In this document: in pieces, positions 8,481 through 18,177 of the stretch
Layout of the letters: every line of letters begins with the position of its first letter
Numbering within the stretch: the stretch's first letter is position 1
NCBI GenBank assembly: GCA_002842495.1
Contig: PHDB01000006.1
Coordinates: forward strand, 1 to 64,000
Source: Bacteroidetes bacterium HGW-Bacteroidetes-6
GTDB taxonomy: Bacteria; Bacteroidota; Bacteroidia; Bacteroidales; DTU049
Reading direction: 5' to 3'
Length of the DNA: 64,000 bases
Position numbers and translations under genes: made by a program
Notes under the pieces: generated by a model
Database searches by the model: none
What the model saw: the letters and a program-made list of their open reading frames with translations, nothing else
Told to the model about the DNA's origin: nothing

Positions 8481-11400
8481 ATGAAAAAAATATATACACT
8501 GATTTTAACAATAATCAGTTTGTCTGCTTTTTCACAGACAACTATTATTAATCCAAACACAGTAGGTGGTTTTGAATCGGGAACTACTTTTGCCGCTAAC
8601 GGCTGGACTGTAGTTAATGCAGCTACTACAATTTGGGCTGTTGGCACTGCTTCATTTAATTCGGGAGTTAGAGGTGCTTATGTTTCAAACGACGGTGGAA
8701 CTACAAATGCATACACAACAGGAACATCCCAAACTTCACATTTCTATAGAAATGTAACTGTTCCTGCCGGAGAGAGCAGCATTACTCTTTCTTTTAACTG
8801 GAAAGGCTATGGCGAATCAAGCTACGACAGATTACTCGTATATACAGCTCCGACTTCAGTAACACCAGTTGCCGGCACACCAGCTTCGAGTTCCACAACA
8901 TTAACCGGAGCAACTCTGGTGGGTACATTCAATTTGCAGAGTACATGGCAAAGTGCCTCTATCAGCCTTGATCCCGCTCTTGCCGGAACCACATTCCGTA
9001 TTATTTTTACCTGGCAAAACGACGCTAGTGCCGGAACTAATCCTCCGACTTCGATTGACAATATTTCTCTGGTTTCCCAAGCCCCCTATTTAATGAGCAA
9101 TTCACCAATAACAACATGTTCTGGCTTATATTGCGACGATGGAGGAGCTTCATCAAATTACACCACAGCCGATTACACTCAAACCTTTACACCTGGAACT
9201 GCAGGAATGTCTCTGCGTTTTGTGTTTAATTCTTGGGCTATCGGCGACGCCCAAGACTACCTTGTTATTTACGATGGTCCTAATACATCTTCACCCGTTA
9301 TCGGAACTTACGATGCAGCTTCCGGATCACCGGGAACAATAACTGCAACTAATGGCACCGGGCAATTAACCTTTTATTGGTATTCCGACAACAACGGTTT
9401 AGGTGCTGGATGGGATGCCAGTATTTCGTGTGTAACCCCACCACCATCTAACGATAATTGTGGCAATGCCATTTCGCTTACGGTAAATCCTGACTATGCT
9501 TGTGGAACCGTTACTTCGGGAACTGTCTTGAATGCAACACAATCACCGGATGCTGAAGCTTGCAGCGGTACATCCGATGATGATGTGTGGTACAAATTTG
9601 TAGCAACCGGAACCGGACACCGGGTTTCATTAATTAATGTTGCCGGTTCAACAACCGATATGTATTTCTCTGTGTACAGTGGTTCCTGCGGATCGCTTAC
9701 CGAAATGCTTTGCAGCGATGCAGACTTGGCCGATATCACAGGATTGACAGCCGGGAACACCTATTATGTAAGGGTTTATACATACACTTCCACTACGGGT
9801 CAAACTTCTACATTCGATATATGTATTGGCACACCACCACCTCCTCCATCAAACGATGAGTGCGCAGGCGCAATAACGCTGACTGTGAATGGTGACCAAT
9901 TGTGTGGCACGGTAACGGCCGGATACACTATTTCAGCCACTAATTCGGGCATTGCGGCCTGTGTTGGCAGTGGAGCTGATGATGATGTTTGGTTTAAATT
10001 TACCGCCACCAGCACCAGTCACGATTTCAGCCTCCTGAATATTACCGGTTCAACCGATCTTGTTCACGAAATATTTTCAGGAACCTGTGGTTCACTTACC
10101 AGCATTGCATGCAGCGACCCCAACACCAGCCTCTGGGGCGGATTTACTATTGGGCAAACGTACTATATCAGAGTTTATACCTACTATAGTGGTGCATCCT
10201 ATAGCGCAACATTTGATATATGTGTCGGCACACCGCCACCTCCACCGTCAAACGATGATCCATGCGGAGCCATTCCATTATCGGTAAATAGTGGCGGATG
10301 CTCATACCAATCAGCTGTTTTGGGAACATCTACCACAGCGACTCCTGGCATTCCGGTACCCGGTTGCGGAAGTTTGGGACCCGACATTTGGTTTACAGCA
10401 GTAGTTCCCGCTTCGGGAAGACTTATTGTTGATATTTCTCCCAATGGAGGGCCAACCGATATGGATATGGCCTGGTACACCGCTACTGGTTGCAGTGGTA
10501 CTTTTACCTTAATTGAATGCGACGACTACGATTCACAAACCGGCTCCTCGGGTATGATTTGCCGTACAGGAGCGTTGTGTACGGTTCCGGGTGATTGTCA
10601 GCAGAATGCTACCCTTACCCCGGGTCAAACTATTTACATCCGGGTTTGGGAATATGGGGGTGGCACATATGGCCCGTTCGATATATGTGCATACGAACCT
10701 GCGGCACCGGGCGCTGCCAGTAATTGCGCGTCTGCTACCAATATTCCATCGCTTCCTTTTACAGAATCAGGAAATACAACTTGTTGCCGATCCAATAGCG
10801 TTACCGCTGCTGAAGGTTGTGCAAGTTCATATCAGGACGGAGAAGATTTCTTATATACATACACTCCTGCAGCCAATGAGACTATTGACATTACAGTTAC
10901 CGGGACACTTTCTTATACCGGAGTATTTGTGACCGACCGTTGTCCTACACTAGGTTCTGCTGTCTGTGTGGGCAGTTCAACCAGCTCGAGTGGAAACCCT
11001 TTGTTGTGCGGAGTCAATCTTTTGGCCGGCACCACTTATTATATCATGATTGATACAGATCCAACACCGAATTGCACTCCATTTAACATAAGTATTTCAA
11101 CTTCTTCTGCTCCAAGTTGTGGTTTGAACTACACAGCTTCTTCTATTGCTTTTGCTCCGGATTTGAATAACGGAACCAACATTGCACTTCCAGTAGATGA
11201 TCGATTTTCATCGAGTTATATTCCTATTGGATTTCCATTCTGCTTTGACGGATTTCAACACACTCAATTGCTCGTATCTTCCAACGGGTACGTTATTTTT
11301 GATCCTATTGGATGTTCGAGCAACCTTCCTGGGGCTAATGCTTCTCCAGGTGGCACGTCAGGCTGGGATATAACAGCCGATGTTCCTAATACTACTAATG

Positions 11401-12332
11401 CTCCGCGCAACTGTATTATGTTTCCTTTTCAGGATGTATATCCCTCTCTTGGAGGAACTATCAAATACCAGACTCTGGGAACAACGCCAAACAGAAGATT
11501 CGTCCTCACTTTTGATAACGTTCCGTATTATAGCTGTACATCTATGCTTTTCACAGGTCAATTGAAGTTGTTTGAAACCTCCAACAATATAGAAATGCAT
11601 ATTACCAGTAAGGTTATTTGTTCAACCTGGAACGAAGGCGGAGCTATCCTGGGACTGCATAATTACAATGGGTCCTTATCTGTGGTTCCTGCTGGTTACA
11701 ACTATGCAAGCACCTGGACGGCAACAAACCAGGCGTGGCGCTTCACTTGTAATTGTGCAGGATGCATTGTACTGCCGGTTGAACTTGTTGAATTCACTGG
11801 TGAAAAAATATCCAGTAATGTCAATTATTTAAAATGGGCAACCGCTACGGAAACCAACAATGCATGGTTTGAACTTGAGAGAAAGAGCGAATCGAACGAA
11901 TTCGAGATGATCGCAAAGGTGGATGGTGCAGGCAACTCGAACGAATACATAAAATACTCCTACACCGATAACGAAGCACCAGAAGGACCCGCCTATTACA
12001 GATTGAAGCAAATTGACAAAGACGGACAATTTGCATACAGCGAGACCATTGTAGTTGGAGATGTTTCAGACCTTGCCGACATTTCTGCAGCTTATCCAAA
12101 TCCAGCCAACAATGAGTTAAAAATGAAAATTAACTCAGATGGTGCAGAATTGCGAGTTGTTTTAGTGAATAGCGGAGGCCAGGAGTTTGTTCTTGGAGAA
12201 GGTGTTAGCGTTATGGGTTATGGTGAACTTACATTCAATGTTGGTTCAATTCCTCCAGGGGTTTACTACCTCAAAGTTAGTTCAATGAAAAACGAATCTT
12301 ACTTCAAAGAAAAGATAGTTATTCAAAGATAA
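8481..12332 (+). CDS. Large modular secreted protein with CUB-like and PPC-like repeats, type A T9SS tail
   Basis: 1283 residues. Signal peptide MKKIYTLILTIISLSAFSQ. Then a jelly-roll-like module (NPNTVGGFESGTTFAANGW to SIDNISLVSQ, ~20-200); a CUB-like module (TTCSGLYCDDGGASSNYT to GAGWDASISC, ~207-317); three PPC-like modules separated by Pro-rich linkers (PPPSND, TPPPPPSND twice) and carrying DDDVW(Y/F)KF and TYY(V/I)RVYTY; another Cys-rich PPC-like module; a beta-sandwich with LLVSSNGYVIFDPIGC (~895-1100); and a C-terminal LPVELVEFTGEK region plus sorting tail (SAAYPNPANNELKMKI ... GVYYLKVSS). Presumed T9SS surface or secreted protein; no catalytic residues recognised. Several modules resemble those of the 1651-residue cargo on the other side of the divergent region. 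Confidence 0.85.
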   Translation: MKKIYTLILTIISLSAFSQTTIINPNTVGGFESGTTFAANGWTVVNAATTIWAVGTASFNSGVRGAYVSNDGGTTNAYTTGTSQTSHFYRNVTVPAGESSITLSFNWKGYGESSYDRLLVYTAPTSVTPVAGTPASSSTTLTGATLVGTFNLQSTWQSASISLDPALAGTTFRIIFTWQNDASAGTNPPTSIDNISLVSQAPYLMSNSPITTCSGLYCDDGGASSNYTTADYTQTFTPGTAGMSLRFVFNSWAIGDAQDYLVIYDGPNTSSPVIGTYDAASGSPGTITATNGTGQLTFYWYSDNNGLGAGWDASISCVTPPPSNDNCGNAISLTVNPDYACGTVTSGTVLNATQSPDAEACSGTSDDDVWYKFVATGTGHRVSLINVAGSTTDMYFSVYSGSCGSLTEMLCSDADLADITGLTAGNTYYVRVYTYTSTTGQTSTFDICIGTPPPPPSNDECAGAITLTVNGDQLCGTVTAGYTISATNSGIAACVGSGADDDVWFKFTATSTSHDFSLLNITGSTDLVHEIFSGTCGSLTSIACSDPNTSLWGGFTIGQTYYIRVYTYYSGASYSATFDICVGTPPPPPSNDDPCGAIPLSVNSGGCSYQSAVLGTSTTATPGIPVPGCGSLGPDIWFTAVVPASGRLIVDISPNGGPTDMDMAWYTATGCSGTFTLIECDDYDSQTGSSGMICRTGALCTVPGDCQQNATLTPGQTIYIRVWEYGGGTYGPFDICAYEPAAPGAASNCASATNIPSLPFTESGNTTCCRSNSVTAAEGCASSYQDGEDFLYTYTPAANETIDITVTGTLSYTGVFVTDRCPTLGSAVCVGSSTSSSGNPLLCGVNLLAGTTYYIMIDTDPTPNCTPFNISISTSSAPSCGLNYTASSIAFAPDLNNGTNIALPVDDRFSSSYIPIGFPFCFDGFQHTQLLVSSNGYVIFDPIGCSSNLPGANASPGGTSGWDITADVPNTTNAPRNCIMFPFQDVYPSLGGTIKYQTLGTTPNRRFVLTFDNVPYYSCTSMLFTGQLKLFETSNNIEMHITSKVICSTWNEGGAILGLHNYNGSLSVVPAGYNYASTWTATNQAWRFTCNCAGCIVLPVELVEFTGEKISSNVNYLKWATATETNNAWFELERKSESNEFEMIAKVDGAGNSNEYIKYSYTDNEAPEGPAYYRLKQIDKDGQFAYSETIVVGDVSDLADISAAYPNPANNELKMKINSDGAELRVVLVNSGGQEFVLGEGVSVMGYGELTFNVGSIPPGVYYLKVSSMKNESYFKEKIVIQR

Positions 12333-12361
12333 GCATTACCCATCCATTTTAATATCTACCA

Positions 12362-12404
12362 TTCCACCCGAAGCAATTAATTTTGCTTCGGGTGGAAATT
12401 TTTC
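12362..12404 (+). terminator. Intrinsic terminator after the T9SS cargo gene
   Basis: TTCCACCCGAAGC (12362-12374) pairs perfectly with GCTTCGGGTGGAA (12385-12397) and is followed by a T-rich stretch. It ends transcription of the 8107-12332 unit about 30 bp after the stop. Confidence 0.85.
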
Positions 12405-12490
12405 AACTTGTTTAGTTTATCCAGTAAGTCAAAACAACCCACCAATCTTGTTCGTGGTGACATTGGCTTATAAGACATGAAGTTACAAAT

Positions 12491-13561
12491 CTATTCTTTC
12501 TCAACCTTTTCGGGTTTATAGCCCGATTTGTTCAGAATTTCCTGCGAATTGCTGTTCTTAAACAACTCGGTAAGTGTTACTTGTTGATTTTTCGACATAT
12601 AAGCGCGCACAATTTGCCAGCCAATATAACGTCCAACGCGTGGAGCACTGTTTTTCGAAAAAGCACTGGTAAAAGGAGCTTCTCCAACAAACTTGTTTAT
12701 ATCTTTAAATTCCGTAGTATGCAGTAACTTTTTCTCAATAAAAAAGCCCCAAACATTTCCCTGGTTTTTCTCAGCCCAAAAAAATTGTGGTGCACTATAT
12801 CCTATTTTTACAGAGTCTGGTACATCCTTAGTTACTACATCGCAGAAATAGAGCATTTTCCCTTCATACATCATACGATCAAGCAAGGATTTTCCTTTGC
12901 CTCCATTTTGTTCTAGTTGAGCTCGTGCTATTTCGGTAGCACACGATAGCAACAAATACTCTTTCGACATCCTGTTGGTGATATATTGCGGTAATCCCCA
13001 CATATCGTAAAGCGGATATTTCTGTCCCAAAAACATGTCAAGGGCAATCACCAACGTATTGTCAGCATATTTCACAGGAAATTCAATGTCGCCACCCGAC
13101 ACATAAGTATAAACCTGTGGAATTTTCCAATCTGGAATAAAATACTTGATGCGACGAAACATCATGCTCATATCCATTTCCAACCATGCCAACGACGGAT
13201 ACTGTTTCATCACTTCATTGTAAAGCGACATAATGGTCGGGTCTTGCCTGTATTGCTTCATAGCAAGAATATTCATGGGATCATCAAGATCCTCGGGCAC
13301 ATAAAAAAAACTGTATTTTTTGCTTAACGAAATCAACCCCGGTTTCAAACTATCAATAGGAATACCAAAAAGATCTTTTTCATACCGGTCTATTTTCACA
13401 TTAATAAAAGCAAGCGAATCGAGTTTACTTTGAGCAATATCGCGCTCATAGTCTTTTTTATCGCGATTGCAGCTGCATGAACTCAACAAGACTGCCACAA
13501 AAAACACAATGCCTAAAAGAACAAATTTTCCGATTTGTTTATTTTTTTGTGTGTGTTCCAT
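12491..13561 (-). CDS. gldB: Gliding motility lipoprotein GldB
   Basis: 356 residues with an N-terminal hydrophobic helix ending in the lipobox LLSSCS, so a lipoprotein. GldB is required for gliding and for stability of the GldK-L-M-N type IX secretion motor in Flavobacterium; its biochemical activity is unknown. The body shows GldB features: INVKIDRYEKDLF near the mature start, YPSLAWLEMDMSMMFRRIKYFIPDW, IALDMFLGQKYPLYDMWGLP, a CATEIARAQL segment and a C-terminal PRVGRYIGWQIVRAYM block. In Flavobacterium gldB is followed by gldC; no gldC is seen here. A barrel gene and nadE lie divergently next to it. The promoter of the barrel gene overlaps the first codons of gldB. Confidence 0.9.
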   Translation of the reverse strand: MEHTQKNKQIGKFVLLGIVFFVAVLLSSCSCNRDKKDYERDIAQSKLDSLAFINVKIDRYEKDLFGIPIDSLKPGLISLSKKYSFFYVPEDLDDPMNILAMKQYRQDPTIMSLYNEVMKQYPSLAWLEMDMSMMFRRIKYFIPDWKIPQVYTYVSGGDIEFPVKYADNTLVIALDMFLGQKYPLYDMWGLPQYITNRMSKEYLLLSCATEIARAQLEQNGGKGKSLLDRMMYEGKMLYFCDVVTKDVPDSVKIGYSAPQFFWAEKNQGNVWGFFIEKKLLHTTEFKDINKFVGEAPFTSAFSKNSAPRVGRYIGWQIVRAYMSKNQQVTLTELFKNSNSQEILNKSGYKPEKVEKE

Positions 13562-13577
13562 AATTTCCCTAAATTTG
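13547..13577 (+). promoter_or_regulatory. Promoter of the beta-barrel gene, overlapping gldB start
   Basis: TTTG (13547-13550), a 19-nt spacer and TAAATTTG (13570-13577): an excellent match to the TTTG / TAnnTTTG pattern. The transcript would start near 13580 and have a ~26-nt leader. The -33 element lies inside the first codons of gldB on the other strand. Confidence 0.75.
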
Positions 13578-13605
13578 TCGTACCATTGAAATAAAACCCA
13601 AAAGT

Positions 13606-14286
13606 ATGAAAAAGATTGTATTGTCGTTTATTATTCTCTGCGCCTTTGTTGTCGTTTCGAATGCTCAGAATGAGAAGTTTTTCCGGTTTGGTGTTCATGG
13701 AAACACTGGATTGTCATGGATGAAACCCGATCAGGATTCATTGGAATATCAGGGAATGCGTATAGGTCTTGGCTGGGGTTTTATTGGCGAAATGACTATT
13801 GCCGATAATTTTTCGGTAGCCACGGGCTTTGATGTTTCCTACATGGGGGGAAAATTACAGAAAGCCGGGGTTTATCAATCATATCCACCCGATACTACAG
13901 AGATTCTTTCAATTGAAAACTCAACCTACAAACTTCAGTATCTTGACGTACCGATTTCATTGAAGATGAAAACCAATGAGATCAATTACATGACCTATTT
14001 CATGCGTATTGGCGGTTCGTTTGGTATTTGCCTGAACGGAAAAGCCGACCGCGAATACACATCGATTGGAGGAGGAAGCAACCTGACCATGAACGATATC
14101 GACCTCAAGGATACAAAAAACTTCTTCCGTGCCAATTTTCAGATTGGTGGCGGAGTAGAATATTCGCTGGGCGGAACCACTGCTTTACTGGGTGAGATTA
14201 CTTTTGTAAACGGTCTCACTTATTTAATCGAAGATAACAAAGCCATTGGAAATTACCTGATGTTTAAAGTCGGTATTCTATTCTAG
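13606..14286 (+). CDS. Outer-membrane beta-barrel protein (OMP_b-brl_2 / PorT-family fold)
   Basis: 226 residues: signal peptide MKKIVLSFIILCAFVVVSNAQ, then alternating hydrophobic strands typical of an 8-stranded barrel (FRFGVHGNTGLSW, IGLGWGFIGEMTI, FSVATGFDVSYMGG, YKLQYLDVPISLKMK, YFMRIGGSFGICL, FRANFQIGGGVEY, LLGEITFVNGLTYL) and a C-terminal aromatic (YLMFKVGILF). The YLDVPISLK strand is characteristic of the OMP_b-brl_2 family, often auto-named PorT family. Neighbourhood with gldB makes a link to T9SS/gliding conceivable, but most members of this family are not PorT itself, so I give no symbol. Function unknown. Confidence 0.8.
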   Translation: MKKIVLSFIILCAFVVVSNAQNEKFFRFGVHGNTGLSWMKPDQDSLEYQGMRIGLGWGFIGEMTIADNFSVATGFDVSYMGGKLQKAGVYQSYPPDTTEILSIENSTYKLQYLDVPISLKMKTNEINYMTYFMRIGGSFGICLNGKADREYTSIGGGSNLTMNDIDLKDTKNFFRANFQIGGGVEYSLGGTTALLGEITFVNGLTYLIEDNKAIGNYLMFKVGILF

Positions 14287-14305
14287 CAGCTTATATATTC
14301 CGAAT

Positions 14306-14336
14306 ATCCCGGTTCGGTTGAATCGGGATTTTTTTT
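14306..14336 (+). terminator. Intrinsic terminator / leader hairpin just before nadE
   Basis: TCCCG-g-TTC-ggtt-GAA-t-CGGGA followed by T8. It ends 12 nt before the nadE ATG, so it either terminates the barrel gene or sits in the nadE leader. No TAnnTTTG box lies between hairpin and nadE. Confidence 0.7.
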
Positions 14337-14348
14337 AAACCGCCTTGT

Positions 14349-15974
14349 ATGAAAATTGCTCTTTGCCAGATCAACCCACATACCGGATATTTTGAATTTA
14401 ACCGGAACAAAATCCTCGACTTTATTGAAAAGAGTCGGCATGCAGGTGCACATCTTGCTGTATTTCCCGAATTAAGTTTGCCGGGCTATCCGCCACGCGA
14501 CTTTCTCGATTTCGACGATTTTACCGACTCTTGTTTGCTGGAAGCTGAAAAAATTGCATCTCTGGTTCACGGTCCTACTGTTGTGATAGGCAGTCCAACT
14601 TACAACAAAAGTGGTCGCGGCAAGATGTTACACAATTCGGCTTTGTTGCTGCATAACGGAAAAATTGAAGCCGAAATTCATAAAGCACTGCTCCCCAACT
14701 ATGACATTTTCGATGAATATCGCTACTTTGAGCCAGGGCGCGATTTTCGGGTAGCAGAAGTTGACAAAAAAAAGCTGGCAATAACCATTTGCGAAGACCT
14801 TTGGAACATTGAGGGAAAATATCTGTATGTTTCGGACCCCATGCAAGAACTCGCAAAGCAAAACCCCGACATCATCATCAATATTGCTGCATCGCCATTC
14901 AGCGAACAACAGTTCGAACGACGACTTGATGTAATGCGCTTTCATGCGAAAAAATACCGGATACCGGTTGTGTATGTAAATATGACAGGTGCGCAAACCG
15001 AGCTTATTTTCGATGGACGCTCTATGATTGTTATGCCCGACGGCCGCTATAAAGTATTGGCTTCGTTTCAGGAAGATTTTTATGTTTTTGACACTGATGC
15101 TATTTTTGAAGAATCGGCAGCTAAACCCGAAAACAACATTGAACTAATACACGATGCCTTGGTTTTTGGCATCCGCGAATACTTTACAAAACTGGGTTTT
15201 AAAAAAGCAGTGTTGGGTTTATCAGGTGGAATCGACAGTGCTGTAGTAGCTTGTTTGGCTTGTGAAGCAATTGGATCCGGAAATGTTTCGGGCTTGCTCA
15301 TGCCATCGCAGTTTAGTTCTCAGCATTCTGTTGACGATGCACTGAAACTTGCACAAAATGCGGGAATGGTACACAAAACTCTATCCATCCAGGAATCCTT
15401 TACCGCTGTAGAAGCAACGTTACATCCACTCTTCAAAAATCTGGCATTTAATATTGCTGAAGAAAATATTCAGGCAAGATTGCGAGCAGTATTGCTCATG
15501 GCTTATTCTAACAAATTCGGACATATTTTACTCAACACGTCCAACAAAAGTGAAGCTGCTGTTGGCTACGGAACATTGTATGGCGACATGTGTGGGGGGT
15601 TAAGTGTTATTGGCGACCTATATAAAACTCAGGTGTATGAACTGGCTCATTACATCAATCGAGAAAGCGAAATAATTCCGATGAATATAATTACTAAAGC
15701 TCCCTCGGCAGAGTTACGCCCCAACCAAAAAGACAGCGATTCGCTTCCCGAATACGACATTCTTGATGAAATTCTGAGATTATATATCGAAGAAACACAA
15801 AGTCCGGCCGATTTGGTAGCCAAAGGATACGAAAAAACACTGGTAGCTCGAATTGTGAAACTGGTAAACACGAGTGAATACAAACGTTATCAGTCGCCAC
15901 CAGCCTTGCGGGTCTCAACCAAGGCTTTTGGAACAGGCCGGCGTTTGCCTATCGCTGCAAAATATCTTTCATGA
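14349..15974 (+). CDS. nadE: Glutamine-dependent NAD+ synthetase
   Basis: 541-residue two-domain enzyme of the last step of NAD synthesis: deamido-NAD + ATP + glutamine to NAD. The N-terminal nitrilase-type glutaminase domain (~1-260) shows the Glu-Lys-Cys triad context: VFPELSLPGYPPRD, HKALLPNYDIFDEYRYF and ITICEDLWNIEG. The C-terminal N-type ATP pyrophosphatase domain has LGLSGGIDSAVVACLA (P-loop, ~residue 294), LLMPSQFSS, NTSNKSEAAVGYGTLYGD, and LRPNQKDSDSLPEYDILD near the C-terminus. Length and motif order fit the short bacterial glutamine-dependent form. nadE close to gldB is also seen in other Bacteroidota. ATG at 14349 follows a hairpin with only a 12-nt gap. Confidence 0.95.
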   Translation: MKIALCQINPHTGYFEFNRNKILDFIEKSRHAGAHLAVFPELSLPGYPPRDFLDFDDFTDSCLLEAEKIASLVHGPTVVIGSPTYNKSGRGKMLHNSALLLHNGKIEAEIHKALLPNYDIFDEYRYFEPGRDFRVAEVDKKKLAITICEDLWNIEGKYLYVSDPMQELAKQNPDIIINIAASPFSEQQFERRLDVMRFHAKKYRIPVVYVNMTGAQTELIFDGRSMIVMPDGRYKVLASFQEDFYVFDTDAIFEESAAKPENNIELIHDALVFGIREYFTKLGFKKAVLGLSGGIDSAVVACLACEAIGSGNVSGLLMPSQFSSQHSVDDALKLAQNAGMVHKTLSIQESFTAVEATLHPLFKNLAFNIAEENIQARLRAVLLMAYSNKFGHILLNTSNKSEAAVGYGTLYGDMCGGLSVIGDLYKTQVYELAHYINRESEIIPMNIITKAPSAELRPNQKDSDSLPEYDILDEILRLYIEETQSPADLVAKGYEKTLVARIVKLVNTSEYKRYQSPPALRVSTKAFGTGRRLPIAAKYLS

Positions 15975-16078
15975 CTCGACTATTATTAGGTTTGCATCCC
16001 TTAAGTGAATTAAGCGGATTTCATTGCTCATTACCTAACAACTCATAACAGATTATTGCAATCTCACAAGCTTTCAAT

Positions 16079-18118
16079 TTACTTCACCAGTCCACCATTC
16101 ATGGCTTCATTAAATGGATTTACCATCATGAGTGTCCCGTCAGCGTTTTCGGCATACAGAATCATCCCATTCGATTCCACTCCCTTGATTTCGCGTTTGC
16201 CTAAATTGACAACCACAACTACTTTTTTACCCATGAGCTGATCGGGTTCAAAAAATTCGGCTACACCCGAAACGATGGTGCGTACTTCGAAACCCATATC
16301 GACACTGAGTTTCATCAATTTTTTGGTTTTGGCTACTTTTTCAGCCTCCAAAATGGTTCCAACACGCAAATCGATTTTAGAGAAATCGTCGAAGGTAATA
16401 TTAGGTTTTATAGGCTCTGAGCTCATCGCAGCAGCTTTGTTTTCCTGTTTCGATTTTTCAAGTTTATCAAGCTGTTTCTGTATATCGGCATCCTCAATTT
16501 TTTCAAACAGCAATTCGGACTGATTCAGTACCGTCCCTTCAGAAAGCATTACTTTCCCGATACTTTCCCACGATGTTTCGCCGAGGTTCAACATCTTTTT
16601 AAGTTTGTCTGCAGTTTTGGGGAGAAATATTTCCGAAAGAATTGCCATATTGGCCGAAATCTGAAGTACATTATTCAGAATTCCTTTTACTTGTTCGGGA
16701 TCGGTTTTAAATACTTTCCAGGGTTCTTTATCAGTGAGATATTTATTTCCAAGACGGGCAATATCCATAAAAAAGGCAAGTGCTTCGCGGAAGCGAAATT
16801 GTTCGAGACTATGGGTTATCTTTTCTTTGAGTGAAACAATTTCTTTGAGAATTCCATCAAGGTCGGCTGCCTGTGTAGAAGCCGGTACTTTGCCTTCGAA
16901 ATATTTGTGTGTAAGCACCATTGCCCGATTCACAAAATTGCCAAAAATAGCAGCCAACTCATTATTGTTACGAGCCTGAAAGTCTTTCCAGGTAAAATCG
17001 TTGTCTTTGGTTTCGGGAGCATTGGCGGTGAGAACATAGCGAAGCACATCCTGCTTTCCGGGAAAATCCTCGAGGTATTCGTGAAGCCAAACGGCCCAGT
17101 TGCGCGAAGTGCTGATTTTATCTCCCTCAAGATTCAGAAATTCATTTGCCGGAACATTATCTGGTAAAATATAGCTACCCTCTGCTTTCAGCATCGCCGG
17201 AAAGATAATGCAATGGAAAACGATGTTGTCTTTTCCGATAAAATGGATCAGTCGCGAATCATCGCTTTTCCAATATTCTTCCCAGTTTTTTCCGTTTTGC
17301 TGCGCCCAATCACGGGTTGCAGAAATATAGCCAATAGGAGCATCGAACCATACGTACAATACTTTTCCTTCGGAATCGGCTAACGGAACTTTTACGCCCC
17401 AATCGAGGTCGCGTGTAACCGCACGCGGATGCAACCCCTGATCGATCCAACTTTTGCATTGCCCGTAAACATTGGCTTTCCAATCTTTGTGCCCATCAAG
17501 AATCCATTCTTTGAGCCATCCTTCGTATTGATCGAGTGGTAAAAACCAGTGCGACGTAGCTTTTTTTACGGGAACATTTCCCGAAAGTGCTGATCGGGGT
17601 TCAATAAGATCGTTGGCACTGAGCGAAGTTCCACATTTTTCGCACTGATCGCCATAGGCTTTTTCGTAGCCACAATGAGGGCATGTGCCTGTAATATAAC
17701 GGTCGGCCAAAAATTGCTTTGCTTCTTCGTCGTAGTATTGCTCCGATTCCATTTGTGCAAGTTTTCCTTCGGAATGAAGCCTAGTAAAAAAAGCTGATGC
17801 TGTTTCGTGATGCAAAGGCATGCTTGTGCGTGAGTAAACATCGAACGATATCCCCAGATCTTCGAACGATTTTTTAATTATTCCGTGGTATTTATCCACA
17901 ATATCCTGCGGCGACACATTTTGCTGCCGCGCCTTGATGGTGATGGGCACACCATGTTCGTCGCTACCTCCGATAAAAAGAACATCGCGACCTGTTTTGC
18001 GAAGATAGCGAACATAAATATCGGCAGGAACATACACGCCTGCCAAATGACCAATATGAATGGGACCATTGGCATATGGCAATGCTGTTGTAATTGTGTA
18101 TCGCTTGAATTCTTTCAT
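16079..18118 (-). CDS. metG: Methionyl-tRNA synthetase
   Basis: 679 residues, class I aminoacyl-tRNA synthetase that charges tRNA-Met. HIGH-type motif in [13 protein letters not shown] (~15-27); Zn knuckle with [11 protein letters not shown]...CEKCG (~145-162); the KMSKS equivalent is GDKISTSRN (~335); the anticodon-binding helical domain follows; and after a linker with [11 protein letters not shown] the C-terminal dimerisation/tRNA-binding OB domain ([17 protein letters not shown], then [18 protein letters not shown]) completes the E. coli-like long form. Convergent with nadE. The region upstream holds a REP-like hairpin pair and no recognisable TAnnTTTG box. Nothing unusual in length. Confidence 0.97.
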   Translation of the reverse strand: MKEFKRYTITTALPYANGPIHIGHLAGVYVPADIYVRYLRKTGRDVLFIGGSDEHGVPITIKARQQNVSPQDIVDKYHGIIKKSFEDLGISFDVYSRTSMPLHHETASAFFTRLHSEGKLAQMESEQYYDEEAKQFLADRYITGTCPHCGYEKAYGDQCEKCGTSLSANDLIEPRSALSGNVPVKKATSHWFLPLDQYEGWLKEWILDGHKDWKANVYGQCKSWIDQGLHPRAVTRDLDWGVKVPLADSEGKVLYVWFDAPIGYISATRDWAQQNGKNWEEYWKSDDSRLIHFIGKDNIVFHCIIFPAMLKAEGSYILPDNVPANEFLNLEGDKISTSRNWAVWLHEYLEDFPGKQDVLRYVLTANAPETKDNDFTWKDFQARNNNELAAIFGNFVNRAMVLTHKYFEGKVPASTQAADLDGILKEIVSLKEKITHSLEQFRFREALAFFMDIARLGNKYLTDKEPWKVFKTDPEQVKGILNNVLQISANMAILSEIFLPKTADKLKKMLNLGETSWESIGKVMLSEGTVLNQSELLFEKIEDADIQKQLDKLEKSKQENKAAAMSSEPIKPNITFDDFSKIDLRVGTILEAEKVAKTKKLMKLSVDMGFEVRTIVSGVAEFFEPDQLMGKKVVVVVNLGKREIKGVESNGMILYAENADGTLMMVNPFNEAMNGGLVK

Positions 18119-18177
18119 AGTCTATGTTTTTCAATATCAACGACCAGTGCTCTCCGACATTTTTCTAAAATCGAAGT

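Noticed and set aside
13606-14286. T9SS component PorT/SprT
   Set aside because: It has the general OMP_b-brl_2 barrel fold only; family label PorT is widely over-applied and nothing specific to PorT was seen.
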